Shown here: positions 27,890 to 38,554 of the stretch, one piece after another | How positions within the stretch are numbered: the first letter of the stretch is position 1 | Layout: each line of letters starts with the position of its first letter | Origin: Paracoccaceae bacterium | Lineage (GTDB): Bacteria > Pseudomonadota > Alphaproteobacteria > Rhodobacterales > Rhodobacteraceae | DNA length: 64,000 nt | Assembly (NCBI GenBank): GCA_030697175.1 | Contig: JAUYQR010000005.1 | Coordinates: 124,001-188,000 of the forward strand | Direction of reading: 5' to 3' | Notes under the pieces: model-generated | Seen by the model: only the letters and a program-made list of their open reading frames with translations | The model's database searches: none | What the model was told of the DNA's origin: nothing | Made by a program: the position numbers and the translations under genes

Positions 27890-28663
27890 TCAGACGCCAT
27901 GCGCAAATTGCGCAGGTGCGGGTGGATTGGGCACGGCGAGGTAGGCCGGGAGCGGGATGCGGGTGAGGCCGCGCAGGTGGAGGGTGGCGCGGTCGGTGGC
28001 GCCGAGCGCGGTGATCGCCAGGGCGATGGCGGCGAACAGGGGTTCGGGATCGGTGCCGCGGGCGGTGATGTAGGGCAGGCCGGGGGTGGGCGCGGTACGG
28101 GCGAGCGGTTTCAGGCGTGCGCCGAGGGTGGGGTCGTCGGCCTGCAGCAGCGCCCAGGTCACCGCATCGAGGGCGGCGATGTCGGCGCGGCCTTCGGCGA
28201 CGGCGCGGGCCGAGAGCCGGTGGCCGCCGGTTTGCAGCGCGGGGGGCAGGTGGATGCCAAGGCTGGCGGCATGGGTTTGCGGCGCGGCCCAGCCCGATTG
28301 CGACAGGTCATCGTTGTAGGCGAAGGCGGCGGTGTCGAAGGCGGCCAGCGTGCTGCGCGGATCGTCGGCGCGGGCGACGAAGACGGAACAGTAATGGCCG
28401 GGCGGGCAGCCTTCGACCCCGTAATCGGGGGTGGCTATGTAGGTCACGCGATCATGCAGGCGGGCGCGGAACGGGTAGCCGCAGGTTTGCGACAGAAGGA
28501 GGTCGGGCGATTGCCAGGCGTCCCAGTAGGCGGTTTCGCCACGGGTCAGGGCATCGGGTGCCTTGATGCCACGGTCGCGCAAGGCATCGCGGATCAGCGC
28601 CCAGAGCCGGTCATTCGCGGCCATCGCCGCGCCGAAATCATACATCCCGAGCGAGGCGATCAC
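27890..28663 (-). CDS. PhnD-like substrate-binding-domain protein without signal peptide
   Basis: A 257-residue protein resembling phosphate/phosphonate ABC binding proteins of the PhnD family (LSQTCGYPFRARLHDRVTYIATPDYG and FAYNDDLSQSGW). It lacks a signal peptide and any transporter partner, so it may act in the cytoplasm or be a repurposed sensor. The GTG start overlaps the stop of the upstream TerB-like gene (GTGA), so the pair is coupled. An internal ATG at codon 7 is an alternative start. Confidence 0.75.
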   Translation of the reverse strand: MIASLGMYDFGAAMAANDRLWALIRDALRDRGIKAPDALTRGETAYWDAWQSPDLLLSQTCGYPFRARLHDRVTYIATPDYGVEGCPPGHYCSVFVARADDPRSTLAAFDTAAFAYNDDLSQSGWAAPQTHAASLGIHLPPALQTGGHRLSARAVAEGRADIAALDAVTWALLQADDPTLGARLKPLARTAPTPGLPYITARGTDPEPLFAAIALAITALGATDRATLHLRGLTRIPLPAYLAVPNPPAPAQFAHGV

Positions 28664-29097
28664 CTGGCTTGCGCCCGTTGCCGGGCCTGGGCCGATTCCA
28701 CATCGGTCAGGCCGAGAAGGTTGGCGACAAGGCGCATCAGGCGGTCTTCGTCCTCATCCCGCAGGCCGTCGGCAAGGGCGACGGACCAGAGCGCGGTCAT
28801 CAGTTCGGCGCGGTCTTCGACGGCGGTTGCAGCCTTGACCGCGCGGGTGAAGCGGACGGTGTCGGGGGCGAGGCTTTCAAAATCTTCGGCCTCGGACCGC
28901 AGTTTTGCCACCTCGAACGGGCCAAGGCCGTGGCGGATGGCGAGGACACGGTCGATCCGTTCCACCTCTTCGGCCGAATAGAGCCCGTCGGTGCGGGCAA
29001 GGCGCACCAACAGGGCCGCGAGCGCAAGGCGGGCGTCGGGTTCGGGCAGGCGGTCGGGGGCGGGCGCCAGAAGTCGGCGGAGGAGGGAGTCGAACAT
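28660..29097 (-). CDS. TerB-family (tellurite-resistance/DjlA N-domain-like) protein
   Basis: A 145-residue all-helical protein of the TerB/DUF533-like family: LAALLVRLARTDGLYSAEEVERIDRVL, then an ALADGLRDEDEDRLMRLVANLLGL repeat, giving two metal-binding-type acidic loops. ATG 29097 is chosen; an upstream non-conserved extension exists. It precedes and overlaps the PhnD-like gene. Function unknown. Confidence 0.75.
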   Translation of the reverse strand: MFDSLLRRLLAPAPDRLPEPDARLALAALLVRLARTDGLYSAEEVERIDRVLAIRHGLGPFEVAKLRSEAEDFESLAPDTVRFTRAVKAATAVEDRAELMTALWSVALADGLRDEDEDRLMRLVANLLGLTDVESAQARQRAQAR

Positions 29098-29146
29098 CGG
29101 CGCAGGATAGGCGGATCGGGCGGGACAGGACAAGGGCAGAGGCGCG

Positions 29147-30049
29147 TCACATTTGCGCGGGTGGCGGGGTGAGGTGACCGGAGGAGACCGGCACCGCGCC
29201 GCCCATGATGCGGATTTCGCTGAGGGCGCCGTTTGCGACGATGGCGGTAAGCCAGATGTCGGAGGGGCGGCCCATTTCCACGCCCTGGCGCAGGGTGAGG
29301 CGGGTTTCGCCTTCGGTCAGTGCGCCTTCGGCCAGTAGCTGACCTGCAAGGATGGCGCTGGCCGATCCGGTGGCGGGGTCTTCGGGGATGCCGGCGGTGG
29401 GGGAGAACATCCGGGTGCGGTAATCGACGCCGTCGCCGGGAGCGTAGAGGAAGGCACCATCGACGCCGGCCGCCTGCATCAGTGCGGACCAGTGCGGTTC
29501 GATCGGCCTTGCGCGGGCAAGGGCGGCGAGGTTGGTGAGGCCGACGAAGAGGAAGGCGGGGCCGCCTTTGAGGGCGCGAAGCGCGTGCGCGGCGAGGGCT
29601 TCGGGCGCGAGGTCAAGTGCGCGGGCGGCGAGGTCGCGAGGGGCGATGGCGGTGGGTTGCGGGATGACGGGGGCCACGAATTCGGCGCGGATGGTCTGGC
29701 CTTGGCGCGTGACGGTGACGGGGACGAGGCCTGCCTCTTCTTCCAGCGTGATGGTGGCGGTGAAGTCGCCCTGATGCGCCTCGGTCGCGAGGTGGATGGC
29801 GCAGCCGACGGTGGGATGGCCGGCAAAGGGAATCTCGGCGGTGGGAAAGAAGATGCGGACGCGGGCGGTGTGGGCGGGGTCGCGCGGGGGCATGACGAAG
29901 ATCGTCTCGGACAGGTTGAATTCGCGGGCGATGGTCTGCATCTGGGCGGTGGTCAGGTGCCCTGCGTCGCGCACCACGGCGAGCGGGTTGCCGGAATAGG
30001 GCGGGTCGGTGAACACGTCGAGCGTGTGGAAGGCGAGGGTCGCTGTCAT
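29147..30049 (-). CDS. PhzF family isomerase
   Basis: A 300-residue protein with the PhzF/diaminopimelate-epimerase fold in two halves. The N-terminal FTDPPYSGNPLAVV and the catalytic Glu in FNLSETIFV are visible, as is the AGHPTVG loop; the second half has DPATGSASAILAG. The family covers isomerases and epimerases of small metabolites; the substrate is not predictable, and no phenazine genes are nearby. Its ATG overlaps the rlmJ stop by four bases (ATGA), so it is co-translated with rlmJ. Confidence 0.88.
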   Translation of the reverse strand: MTATLAFHTLDVFTDPPYSGNPLAVVRDAGHLTTAQMQTIAREFNLSETIFVMPPRDPAHTARVRIFFPTAEIPFAGHPTVGCAIHLATEAHQGDFTATITLEEEAGLVPVTVTRQGQTIRAEFVAPVIPQPTAIAPRDLAARALDLAPEALAAHALRALKGGPAFLFVGLTNLAALARARPIEPHWSALMQAAGVDGAFLYAPGDGVDYRTRMFSPTAGIPEDPATGSASAILAGQLLAEGALTEGETRLTLRQGVEMGRPSDIWLTAIVANGALSEIRIMGGAVPVSSGHLTPPPAQM

Positions 30050-30828
30050 TTGGTGGCCCTGGCGATGATCTGGGCGATGCGGGCACATTCTTCGGCCAGG
30101 CCGAAGGGCGGGTTGACGATGAAAAGGCCGGAGCCTTCCATGCGGTGGCCGTCACGCGCGGGGGGGAAGCGGATCTCGGAGGTCAGGGCGCCGGGGAAGG
30201 CTGCGTTCAGGGCGGCCAGCATGGCGCGGTGGGCGCCGCCGGTCAGGACGGGATACCACAGGATCAGGATGCCGACGTTCCATTTGCGGTTGATCCCGGC
30301 CATGTGGCGGGGGATGGCGTCATAGTCGGCCTTCACCTCGTAGCTGGGGTCGATCAGCATCAGGCCGCGGCGCGGGGTGGGCGGGGTCAGGGCGAAGGCG
30401 GCCTCGAACCCGTCACGGTGCAGGACATGCGCGCCCCAAGGCTCGGCGTTGGCGCGCAGGTGCTGCACCTCGCCGGGGTGAAGTTCGGCGAGGTGGAGGG
30501 TGTCGGTTTCGCGCAGGCCGAGGGCGGCGATCATCGGCGAGCCGGGGTAGGCCATCGGCCCGTGCGCGGCGCGGGTTTCGGCAAGGCGCTGGCGGTAGGG
30601 GTGGTTGGCGGGGAAGTGCGGTTCGACCAGAGCGATGCCCGCCGCAGCCTCGCCGGTTTTCAGCGCCTCGTCGGCACCGAGATCGTAGAGCCCGCGCCCG
30701 GCGTGGGTTTCGATATAGGTGAGCGGTTTGTCTTTTCGGGTGAGGTAATCCAGCACCCAGGCGAGGGTTGCGTGCTTGTGCGCATCGGCCAGATTGCCCG
30801 CGTGATAGAGGTGTTGATAGGACAGCAT
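30046..30828 (-). CDS. rlmJ: 23S rRNA (adenine(2030)-N6)-methyltransferase
   Basis: Methylates A2030 of 23S rRNA using S-adenosylmethionine. The 260-residue protein begins MLSYQHLYHAGNLADAHKH, the RlmJ signature, and has the SAM site ETHAGRGLYDL and the catalytic motif IDPSYE, a D-P-P-Y variant as in RlmJ. It precedes and overlaps the PhzF-family gene. It is divergent from terC; the 155 bases between have no recognisable element. Confidence 0.93.
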   Translation of the reverse strand: MLSYQHLYHAGNLADAHKHATLAWVLDYLTRKDKPLTYIETHAGRGLYDLGADEALKTGEAAAGIALVEPHFPANHPYRQRLAETRAAHGPMAYPGSPMIAALGLRETDTLHLAELHPGEVQHLRANAEPWGAHVLHRDGFEAAFALTPPTPRRGLMLIDPSYEVKADYDAIPRHMAGINRKWNVGILILWYPVLTGGAHRAMLAALNAAFPGALTSEIRFPPARDGHRMEGSGLFIVNPPFGLAEECARIAQIIARATK

Positions 30829-30983
30829 GACCCTGCGTAGCCCGGATTTCGGCGGCTGGAAAGGCCGGAACCGGGCTTGAACGGCTTGCGTTGCCAGCGT
30901 AGGACCGGCTGACGCGGCTGGTTGGCCTGGCAGGTTGACGTGGCTGAGGCTTGACCGACCTTCAGGTTACAATCGGGGGCGAA

Positions 30984-31643
30984 ATGGAAATCTTCACCAC
31001 AGAGGGCTTCTATGCGCTCTTGCAGGTCATCGGCATCGACCTGGTGCTGGCGGGCGACAATGCCATCGTGATCGGGCTTGCCGCTGCGGGCCTGCCGAAG
31101 GACCAGCGCGCGAAGGCGATCCTTGTCGGGATCATCGCGGCAACGGTGATGCGGATCGGGTTTGCGCTGATCACCACGCAGCTTCTGGCGATTACGGGGC
31201 TGTTGCTGGCGGGGGGCTTCCTGCTGCTTTGGGTGTGCTGGAAGATGTGGCGCGAGCTGGCGAACGGCCACGGTGCGGAAACCGAGGCCGAGGAGGCGCT
31301 GACCAACCGCGACCTCAACGCCGATGGCACCGTGGCCGGGCGCGCGCCGCGCAAGACCTTTGCCCAGGCCGCGACGCAGATCGTGGTCGCGGACGTGTCG
31401 ATGAGCCTTGATAACGTGCTGGCGGTGGCGGGGGCCGCGCGCGAGCATCCGACGGTGCTGGTGGTCGGGCTGGTGCTGTCGATCGCGCTGATGGGATTTG
31501 CCGCGTCGTTCATCGCGCAGCTTTTGAGCAAGTATCGCTGGATCGCCTATGTCGGCCTTGCGATCATCTTCTACGTCGCGCTGAAGATGATGTGGGAAGG
31601 CTGGCACGAGGTGCAGCCCGCGATGATGGGGATGGTGGGCTAA
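30984..31643 (+). CDS. TerC family integral membrane protein (YjbE-like)
   Basis: A 219-residue inner-membrane protein with about seven hydrophobic helices. Two acidic motifs typical of TerC are present: DLVLAGDNAIVIG near 20 and DVSMSLDNVLAV near 140. Relatives act in manganese export or membrane metal homeostasis; substrate not established here. ATG 30984 is chosen over a TTG farther upstream, with GGGGGC before it. I saw no yybP-ykoY Mn riboswitch in the leader. Its stop overlaps the GT2 gene stop (CTAA). Confidence 0.85.
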   Translation: MEIFTTEGFYALLQVIGIDLVLAGDNAIVIGLAAAGLPKDQRAKAILVGIIAATVMRIGFALITTQLLAITGLLLAGGFLLLWVCWKMWRELANGHGAETEAEEALTNRDLNADGTVAGRAPRKTFAQAATQIVVADVSMSLDNVLAVAGAAREHPTVLVVGLVLSIALMGFAASFIAQLLSKYRWIAYVGLAIIFYVALKMMWEGWHEVQPAMMGMVG

Positions 31644-32467
31644 GGCGCTGGTGACGCCCCGGTGGTCAGGGCGTCACGTTCGGCGAGGCGTTTGTCCAGC
31701 TTCTTGCGCAGCGATTTCAGGATATCGCCGCGGTCGGGCGCGACCTTTAGGCAATCGAGGGTGCGCTGGCGGAGGATCGAGATGTCTATGTTGAGCTTTT
31801 TCAACGTGTCGTTCTTCGAGCCGAATGAGATGCCAATCCCTCGGCGATAGCGAACCAGGCGTTCGTCGATGTAGGATGCCGAACCGATCAGCCTGGCGCG
31901 GAACAAGAAAACCTGATCCTCATAGAGGCCGGTTTCTGTGATCGGGCCGAAGCGTTCGTAGAGGTCTCGATGCCAGGCGCATGAGGCTCCAAGCGCGTGC
32001 GACATTGCGCGTGCAAGTTCCGGCAGGCTTTTCGCTTCCAGAATCTCGTGACGCGTCCGCTCGCGTTGTTTTTCAAATGGCAAGCCCGCCTCATCCATGT
32101 CGGTCACGTTGGAATGGATCAGGAGCGGCTGGTCACGCGCGATCACCTCGGCGATGCGGCTGGCGCGGTGGGGTTCGGAAATGTCGTCGCCGGCGGCGTA
32201 GATCAGGTAGTCGGAGGTGGCGAGGCTGAACAGGTGGTTGACGTGACCGATCAGGCCGAGGTTCGGGGTGTTGCGGTTGAGGATGATGCGGTGCGGCCCG
32301 GTGTAGGCGGCGGCCATGTCCTGCATGATGGCGAAGGTGCCGTCGCTCGAGCAGTCGTCGGTCAGGACGATCTCGAGGTCGGGGTGGTCTTGGGCGAAGG
32401 CTGCGGCCACCGCGTCGGCGATGTAGCGTTCCTGGTTGTAGGCCATCACGACGAAGGACAGGCGCAT
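31640..32467 (-). CDS. Glycosyltransferase family 2
   Basis: A 275-residue GT-A fold transferase. The N-terminal SFVVMAYNQERYI and VLTDDCSSDGTF and the metal site AAGDDISEP are typical GT2 features; no membrane helix is seen. The acceptor sugar or lipid is unknown. It is convergent with terC, sharing four bases, and is followed upstream by pyrG after 122 bases. It lies far from the glycan cluster at the end of the window. Confidence 0.87.
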   Translation of the reverse strand: MRLSFVVMAYNQERYIADAVAAAFAQDHPDLEIVLTDDCSSDGTFAIMQDMAAAYTGPHRIILNRNTPNLGLIGHVNHLFSLATSDYLIYAAGDDISEPHRASRIAEVIARDQPLLIHSNVTDMDEAGLPFEKQRERTRHEILEAKSLPELARAMSHALGASCAWHRDLYERFGPITETGLYEDQVFLFRARLIGSASYIDERLVRYRRGIGISFGSKNDTLKKLNIDISILRQRTLDCLKVAPDRGDILKSLRKKLDKRLAERDALTTGASPAP

Positions 32468-32589
32468 CGGTGGACCTTGCAGGATTTATCGGAGCCGGAT
32501 GATCTCAGCGGGCGGGGACGGTGTCCATATCCATGATGGGCTTTGCCGACCGATTTCGGTCGGGCAGATGCGCCAGGTCAGGACGGAGC

Positions 32590-34233
<1,644 letters not shown>

Positions 34234-34379
34234 GGGGGCTCCCGTGTTTTGTCAGGCGATTCGGGGTCGGTGGAATCGCAGCACCACGGGATTTGGGGTA
34301 TAGCGAAGCCGCAAGGAATAGGCAACCGGGACCGCTAGATCATGCGGATCGGGCCGGGTGGTCAGCAACGTGTTGTGCG

Positions 34380-34802
34380 TCAGGGAGTGGTGGCGGGTGG
34401 GGTGGCGGGGGCCGTGCCGCCGGTGGTTGCGCCACCGGTTGCAGCGCCTTCGTCAGCGCGGGGCGGTGCGGCCGGGGCATCGGGCGCAGCCGGTGGCAGC
34501 AGGTCAGTGCCGCCGAGGCCACCAGAGGCGGGTTCCTCGGTGCTGGCGGGGGCCAGCGCATCGACGACCGACCCGCTGTCAGCACCGCGCGTGGCGAGGA
34601 TGGTCAGGGTGATCGAGGTGATGATGAAGCCGACCGCGAAGATCCAGGTCAGCTTGGTCAGCGCGGTGGCCGCGCCGCGTGCCGAAACCGCGCCGCCGCC
34701 GCCGCCCATGCCAAGCCCGCCGCCTTCCGACTTCTGCAGCAGCACGACGCCGATCAGAAGCAGGGCGAGAATGAGGTGGACGGTAAGGACGACGTTTTCC
34801 AT
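34380..34802 (-). CDS. secG: Preprotein translocase subunit SecG with extended C-terminus
   Basis: Membrane subunit of the Sec translocon. Two helices (about 1-22 and 50-72) flank the conserved QKSEGGGLGMGGGGG loop. The 140-residue length exceeds the 75-110 residues usual in enterobacteria; residues 75-140 form a Pro/Ala/Thr/Gly-rich tail that is probably disordered. Such tails are common in Rhodobacterales. It is upstream of pyrG on the minus strand. Confidence 0.93.
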   Translation of the reverse strand: MENVVLTVHLILALLLIGVVLLQKSEGGGLGMGGGGGAVSARGAATALTKLTWIFAVGFIITSITLTILATRGADSGSVVDALAPASTEEPASGGLGGTDLLPPAAPDAPAAPPRADEGAATGGATTGGTAPATPPATTP

Positions 34803-34887
34803 GGATGCTTTCCGGCAGCTACGGGCGCCTATCTATGGGCAAGCGGGGTTGCCCGCAAGGGATTTGCTGCAACCGGTGGCGAGCCGG

Positions 34888-35271
34888 TCACGCATCTGCC
34901 TGACAAACCGCGCTGAGCTTGTTGCCGTCGGGGTCGCGGACGTAGCAGGCGTAGAAGGACGCACCGTAGGGGCGCAGGCCCGGCGCGCCTTCATCGGTGC
35001 CGCCGTTGGCGAGGGCGGCCTTGTGAAAGGCGCGCACGGCATCGCGGCCGGGGGCGACAAGGGCGGGCATGGAGCCGTTGCCGACGGTCGCGGGCGTGCC
35101 GTCGAACGGTTGGTTGATCCAGAGCCGGCTGTGCGTGTCGGAGGGCCGGCCATAGCCGATCTCGGTCGTGTCGGCGTCAAGGCGGACGAGGCCGAGGGGG
35201 GCGAGGGCGGCGTCATAAAAGCGGGTGGCGCGGGCGAGGTCGTTGGTGCCGAGGGTGATGTAGAGCAGCAT
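34888..35271 (-). CDS. VOC family (glyoxalase-like) protein
   Basis: A 127-residue vicinal-oxygen-chelate protein: LLYITLGTNDLARATRFYDAAL at the N-terminus and YVRDPDGNKLSAVC at the C-terminus. These single-domain members include dioxygenases and fosfomycin-resistance-like proteins; function cannot be assigned. ATG 35271 is one base from the stop of the upstream DUF6524 gene, so they share an operon. Confidence 0.82.
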   Translation of the reverse strand: MLLYITLGTNDLARATRFYDAALAPLGLVRLDADTTEIGYGRPSDTHSRLWINQPFDGTPATVGNGSMPALVAPGRDAVRAFHKAALANGGTDEGAPGLRPYGASFYACYVRDPDGNKLSAVCQADA

Positions 35272-35272
35272 C

Positions 35273-35668
35273 TCAGCCCTCGATCTCGTCAACGCTGGCC
35301 TGCCCGGTGAGGCGCTGGCGCAGGATCGACCACGACATGCCGATGCCGAGGATCACCGACAGCACGAGGATCGCAAGCCAGACCGTCAGGTCGGAGTTGC
35401 CAAGCGCCAGCACGCCCCAGTCGGTCAGCACCCAGAGGCCGGCCGCAAAGATCGCACCGATGATGATCGCGCCAAGGACGCCGATGGAGCGCATGGTCGC
35501 GACGAGATAGACCATCATCACGACGCCAAGGATGAGGCCGAGAAACACGATCAGGGGCATCTGGTCATCCCAGTTTGCCCGCGCCCAGTTCACGAAGTTC
35601 ACGCTGGTCGGGTTGAAGATCAAGACGAGCAGGAAAAACGCGCCAAGCCAGCGAAGAAGGATGCCCAT
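35273..35668 (-). CDS. DUF6524 family membrane protein
   Basis: A 131-residue protein with about four hydrophobic helices (near 5-25, 38-58, 62-85 and 92-115), starting MGILLRWLGAFFLLVLIFNPT, matching the DUF6524 family common in Rhodobacterales. Function unknown. It lies directly upstream of the VOC gene. A longer reading frame to 35974 is not supported because the extension does not resemble the family. Confidence 0.8.
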   Translation of the reverse strand: MGILLRWLGAFFLLVLIFNPTSVNFVNWARANWDDQMPLIVFLGLILGVVMMVYLVATMRSIGVLGAIIIGAIFAAGLWVLTDWGVLALGNSDLTVWLAILVLSVILGIGMSWSILRQRLTGQASVDEIEG

Positions 35669-35823
35669 AGCCTGTTCCCTGATGATTTCCGGGGTGCAGG
35701 ATATAGCCACATCTTGCTGCTTACAAACTGGTTTCCGGGCCGGATTGAGACGCGCCGGTTTATTGCTCGCTGCGTTATCCGGGAGACAGTGGGGCGCGCA
35801 GATGCGCGGATCGGCGCCGAAAA

Positions 35824-35853
35824 CTGGCAAAAATCGGCCAGTTCGCCTAAAAT
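35824..35853 (+). promoter_or_regulatory. Promoter and operator candidate of the porin-like gene
   Basis: CTGGCA (35824-35829), an 18-bp spacer and TAAAAT (35848-35853) form a reasonable sigma70-type promoter 50 bases before the porin start. An inverted repeat, AACTGGC-N8-GCCAGTT (35822-35843), overlaps the -35 box and spacer and could bind a repressor. Confidence 0.45.
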
Positions 35854-35903
35854 GGGCAGCATGACAGAGAGCGCGGAATGCGCCCATTGATGAGGAGAGC
35901 ATC

Positions 35904-36818
35904 GTGAAATTCAACCTTTGCCTTGTGCTGGCCGTTCTGGCCGTTCCTGGCGCCGCGACGGCGCAGACGATCACCGGCGGCCTGACCTTGAGCTACGGGA
36001 CCACTGATGGCGGCGACTTTTCCGCCGACATGACGCAGAGCGGTCTTGATGGCCGCATGAACGTGGATTTCGGCAATGGCTTCACCTTTGGCGTTCAGGT
36101 CGGCAAGATCGACATGAACGTTGATGGCGGCGGCGGTCTGGGTGGCGAGTTCATCGGGCTGGAAGGTGGCTACCGCTTTGCGGGCGGTTTCAAGCTGGGC
36201 GCGTTTGCCGAACAGCTTGCCTTTGCGCCGGACGGATTTCCGATCGACATCACGCTGAAGACCAACGGTTTCACGGCTGGTTACGAGACTGCCGGGCTGG
36301 AGGTCGAGGCGTTCATCGCCAACAGCTCGCTCAGCCCGACGGCTTTTGCGGATGTCGATAACAAGGGTGTGACGGTCGGCTACACGGCAGTTCCCGGGCT
36401 GCATCTGGGAGCGGCCTACCTGAAGGCCGACCTGTCACAAGGCGGCAGCGAGGCGGACATTGATTTCACCGGCATCGCGGCGAGCTATGCCGCGACCGAT
36501 GCGATCATCGTGTTCGGAGGGATCAGCCAGTCCGACATTTCGTCAGGCGGGGTGACGGCGCTTGGTTTTGACAGCATGGGTCTTGGGGTCGGCTATGACC
36601 TTGGCGCGATGATGGGGGTATCGTCCACGCTGTCGCTGGAAGTGGCGCGGACCGAGCTTTCCAGCTTTGGGTCGAGCACCGATCTGGACACCGTGCGGCT
36701 GGGCGTGACCTTCCCGCTGGGCGCGAAGGGGCCGGCGTTGCCGATGAATTCGGTGGCGGATTCGATCCTGAACCCGCGGCATGGCGCGTTCAACGCGGCG
36801 CTGACCTCGGCGTTCTGA
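35904..36818 (+). CDS. Outer-membrane porin-like beta-barrel protein
   Basis: A 304-residue exported protein. It starts with GTG after GAGGAGAG. Signal peptide MKFNLCLVLAVLAVPGAATAQ is followed by alternating polar and hydrophobic strands rich in Gly, Tyr and aromatic residues; the last residues (LTSAF) end in the C-terminal Phe typical of BAM-inserted barrels. It resembles small porins of Rhodobacterales. It may be a specific channel or a general one; substrate not assignable. It is monocistronic with a clear terminator behind. Confidence 0.75.
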   Translation: MKFNLCLVLAVLAVPGAATAQTITGGLTLSYGTTDGGDFSADMTQSGLDGRMNVDFGNGFTFGVQVGKIDMNVDGGGGLGGEFIGLEGGYRFAGGFKLGAFAEQLAFAPDGFPIDITLKTNGFTAGYETAGLEVEAFIANSSLSPTAFADVDNKGVTVGYTAVPGLHLGAAYLKADLSQGGSEADIDFTGIAASYAATDAIIVFGGISQSDISSGGVTALGFDSMGLGVGYDLGAMMGVSSTLSLEVARTELSSFGSSTDLDTVRLGVTFPLGAKGPALPMNSVADSILNPRHGAFNAALTSAF

Positions 36819-36843
36819 GGCGGCAGATCGCGGTGATGATCCT

Positions 36844-36872
36844 GCAGGGCGCGCCAGCACGGCGCGCCCTGC
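36844..36872 (+). terminator. Terminator of the porin-like gene
   Basis: A perfect 12-bp stem GCAGGGCGCGCC / GGCGCGCCCTGC with loop AGCAC is followed by TGCATTTT. It lies 26 bases after the porin stop. Confidence 0.7.
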
Positions 36873-36962
36873 TGCATTTTGGCCGCTTGGCGGGGCGGAA
36901 TCGGGTTTCGCCCGGGCCGGGTGCCGGATATACGGCTGGCGGTTCACCGGTGGAGGGATGCA

Positions 36963-38255
36963 ATGGCCAATGTCGTCGTCGTGGGCGCCCAATGGGGCGA
37001 TGAGGGCAAGGGCAAGATTGTCGACTGGTTGTCGGAACGCGCCGATGTGATCGTGCGGTTTCAGGGTGGCCACAATGCGGGCCACACGCTGGTGATCGGC
37101 AACACGGTCTACAAGCTGAGCCTGCTGCCTTCGGGGATCGTGCGGGGCGGCAAGCTGTCGGTGATCGGCAATGGCGTGGTGGTCGACCCGTGGCACCTGG
37201 TGAGCGAGATTGCCAAGCTGCGCGGGCAGGGCGTGGAGATTTCCCCCGACAACCTGATGATCGCGGAAAATGCGCCCCTGATCCTGCCGGTGCATGGCGA
37301 ATTGGACCGGGCGCGGGAAAGCCAGACATCGGTTGCCAAGATCGGCACCACCGGGCGCGGCATCGGGCCGGCCTATGAGGACAAGGTGGGCCGCCGGGCC
37401 ATCCGCGTGGCAGACCTTGGCGATGCGGCGACGCTGGAATTGCGGGTGGACCGGCTGATGGTGCATCACAACGCGCTGCGGCAGGGGCTTGGGATCGCGC
37501 CGATCGACAAGGCGGCGCTGCTGGCGCAGTTGCGCGAGATCGCGCCGCAAGTGCTGCCCTATGCGCAGCCGGTGTGGAAGGTGCTGAACGAGGCGCGGCG
37601 GGCGGGCAAGCGCATCCTGTTCGAGGGCGCGCAGGGGGCGCTTCTGGACATCGACTTTGGCACCTATCCGTTTGTCACCAGTTCCAACGTGATCGCGGGG
37701 CAGGCGGCGACCGGGTCGGGCATGGGGCCGGGGGCGATTGATTTCGTGCTGGGGATCGTGAAGGCCTATACCACGCGGGTGGGTGAGGGGCCGTTCCCGG
37801 CCGAGTTGCATGACGCCGATGGCGAGCGGCTGGGCGAACGGGGGCATGAGTTCGGCACCGTGACGGGCCGCAAGCGGCGCTGCGGCTGGTTCGATGCGGT
37901 GCTGGTGCGGCAGACCTGCGTCACGAGCGGGGTGAAGGGCATCGCGCTGACCAAGCTGGACGTGCTGGACGGGTTCCCGACGCTGAAGATCTGTGTGGGT
38001 TACGATCTGGACGGGGTGCGGCTGGATTACCTGCCGACCGCTGCCGACCAGCAGGCCCGCTGCACGCCGGTTTACGAAGAGATGGAAGGCTGGTCGGAAA
38101 CCACCGCCGGGGCGCGGTCATGGGCCGACCTGCCGGGGGCGGCGATCAAGTATGTGCGGCGGATCGAAGAGTTGATCCAGTGCCCGGTGGCGCTACTTTC
38201 CACCTCGCCCGAGCGGGACGACACGATCCTCGTGACCGACCCGTTCGCGGACTGA
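36963..38255 (+). CDS. purA: Adenylosuccinate synthetase
   Basis: Joins aspartate to IMP using GTP in AMP synthesis. The 430-residue protein has the P-loop-like GDEGKGK near the start, the QGGHNAGHT segment and [17 protein letters not shown] 36963 is preferred; the longer open frame upstream is not family-like. GGAGGG lies just upstream. It is followed by a DUF2842 gene 23 bases downstream, probably co-transcribed. Confidence 0.97.
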   Translation: MANVVVVGAQWGDEGKGKIVDWLSERADVIVRFQGGHNAGHTLVIGNTVYKLSLLPSGIVRGGKLSVIGNGVVVDPWHLVSEIAKLRGQGVEISPDNLMIAENAPLILPVHGELDRARESQTSVAKIGTTGRGIGPAYEDKVGRRAIRVADLGDAATLELRVDRLMVHHNALRQGLGIAPIDKAALLAQLREIAPQVLPYAQPVWKVLNEARRAGKRILFEGAQGALLDIDFGTYPFVTSSNVIAGQAATGSGMGPGAIDFVLGIVKAYTTRVGEGPFPAELHDADGERLGERGHEFGTVTGRKRRCGWFDAVLVRQTCVTSGVKGIALTKLDVLDGFPTLKICVGYDLDGVRLDYLPTAADQQARCTPVYEEMEGWSETTAGARSWADLPGAAIKYVRRIEELIQCPVALLSTSPERDDTILVTDPFAD

Positions 38256-38278
38256 AGTGCAGGCGTGAGGGGCAGGCG

Positions 38279-38536
38279 ATGGCGTTGAGTTACAAGGCCC
38301 GGCGGCGCTGGGCGCTGGTTATCCTGTTGATCGGGATGCCGCTTTATGTGGTGGCCGCGGTCAATCTGGTGGATTGGATGGAGCGCCCGGCGATCTGGCT
38401 GGAGCTGGTGATCTATGTGGCGCTGGGGTTTTTGTGGATGCTGCCGTTCAAGTTCATCTTCACCGGCATCGGGCAGGCCGACCCTGACGCGGCCCCGGAC
38501 ACGGAAAAGGCGGACGGGAAGCCCCCGTCCGCCTGA
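38279..38536 (+). CDS. DUF2842 family membrane protein
   Basis: An 85-residue protein with two hydrophobic helices (about 12-32 and 40-62) and the start MALSYKARRRWALVILLIGMP, matching DUF2842 of alphaproteobacteria. Function unknown. GAGGGGC precedes the ATG. It lies 23 bases after purA and is likely in the same transcript. Confidence 0.83.
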   Translation: MALSYKARRRWALVILLIGMPLYVVAAVNLVDWMERPAIWLELVIYVALGFLWMLPFKFIFTGIGQADPDAAPDTEKADGKPPSA

Positions 38537-38554
38537 ACTTGGTGGTAACGGTGG

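Noticed and set aside
30840-30983. Possible yybP-ykoY manganese riboswitch before terC
   Set aside because: The conserved loop sequences of that riboswitch could not be found in the leader.
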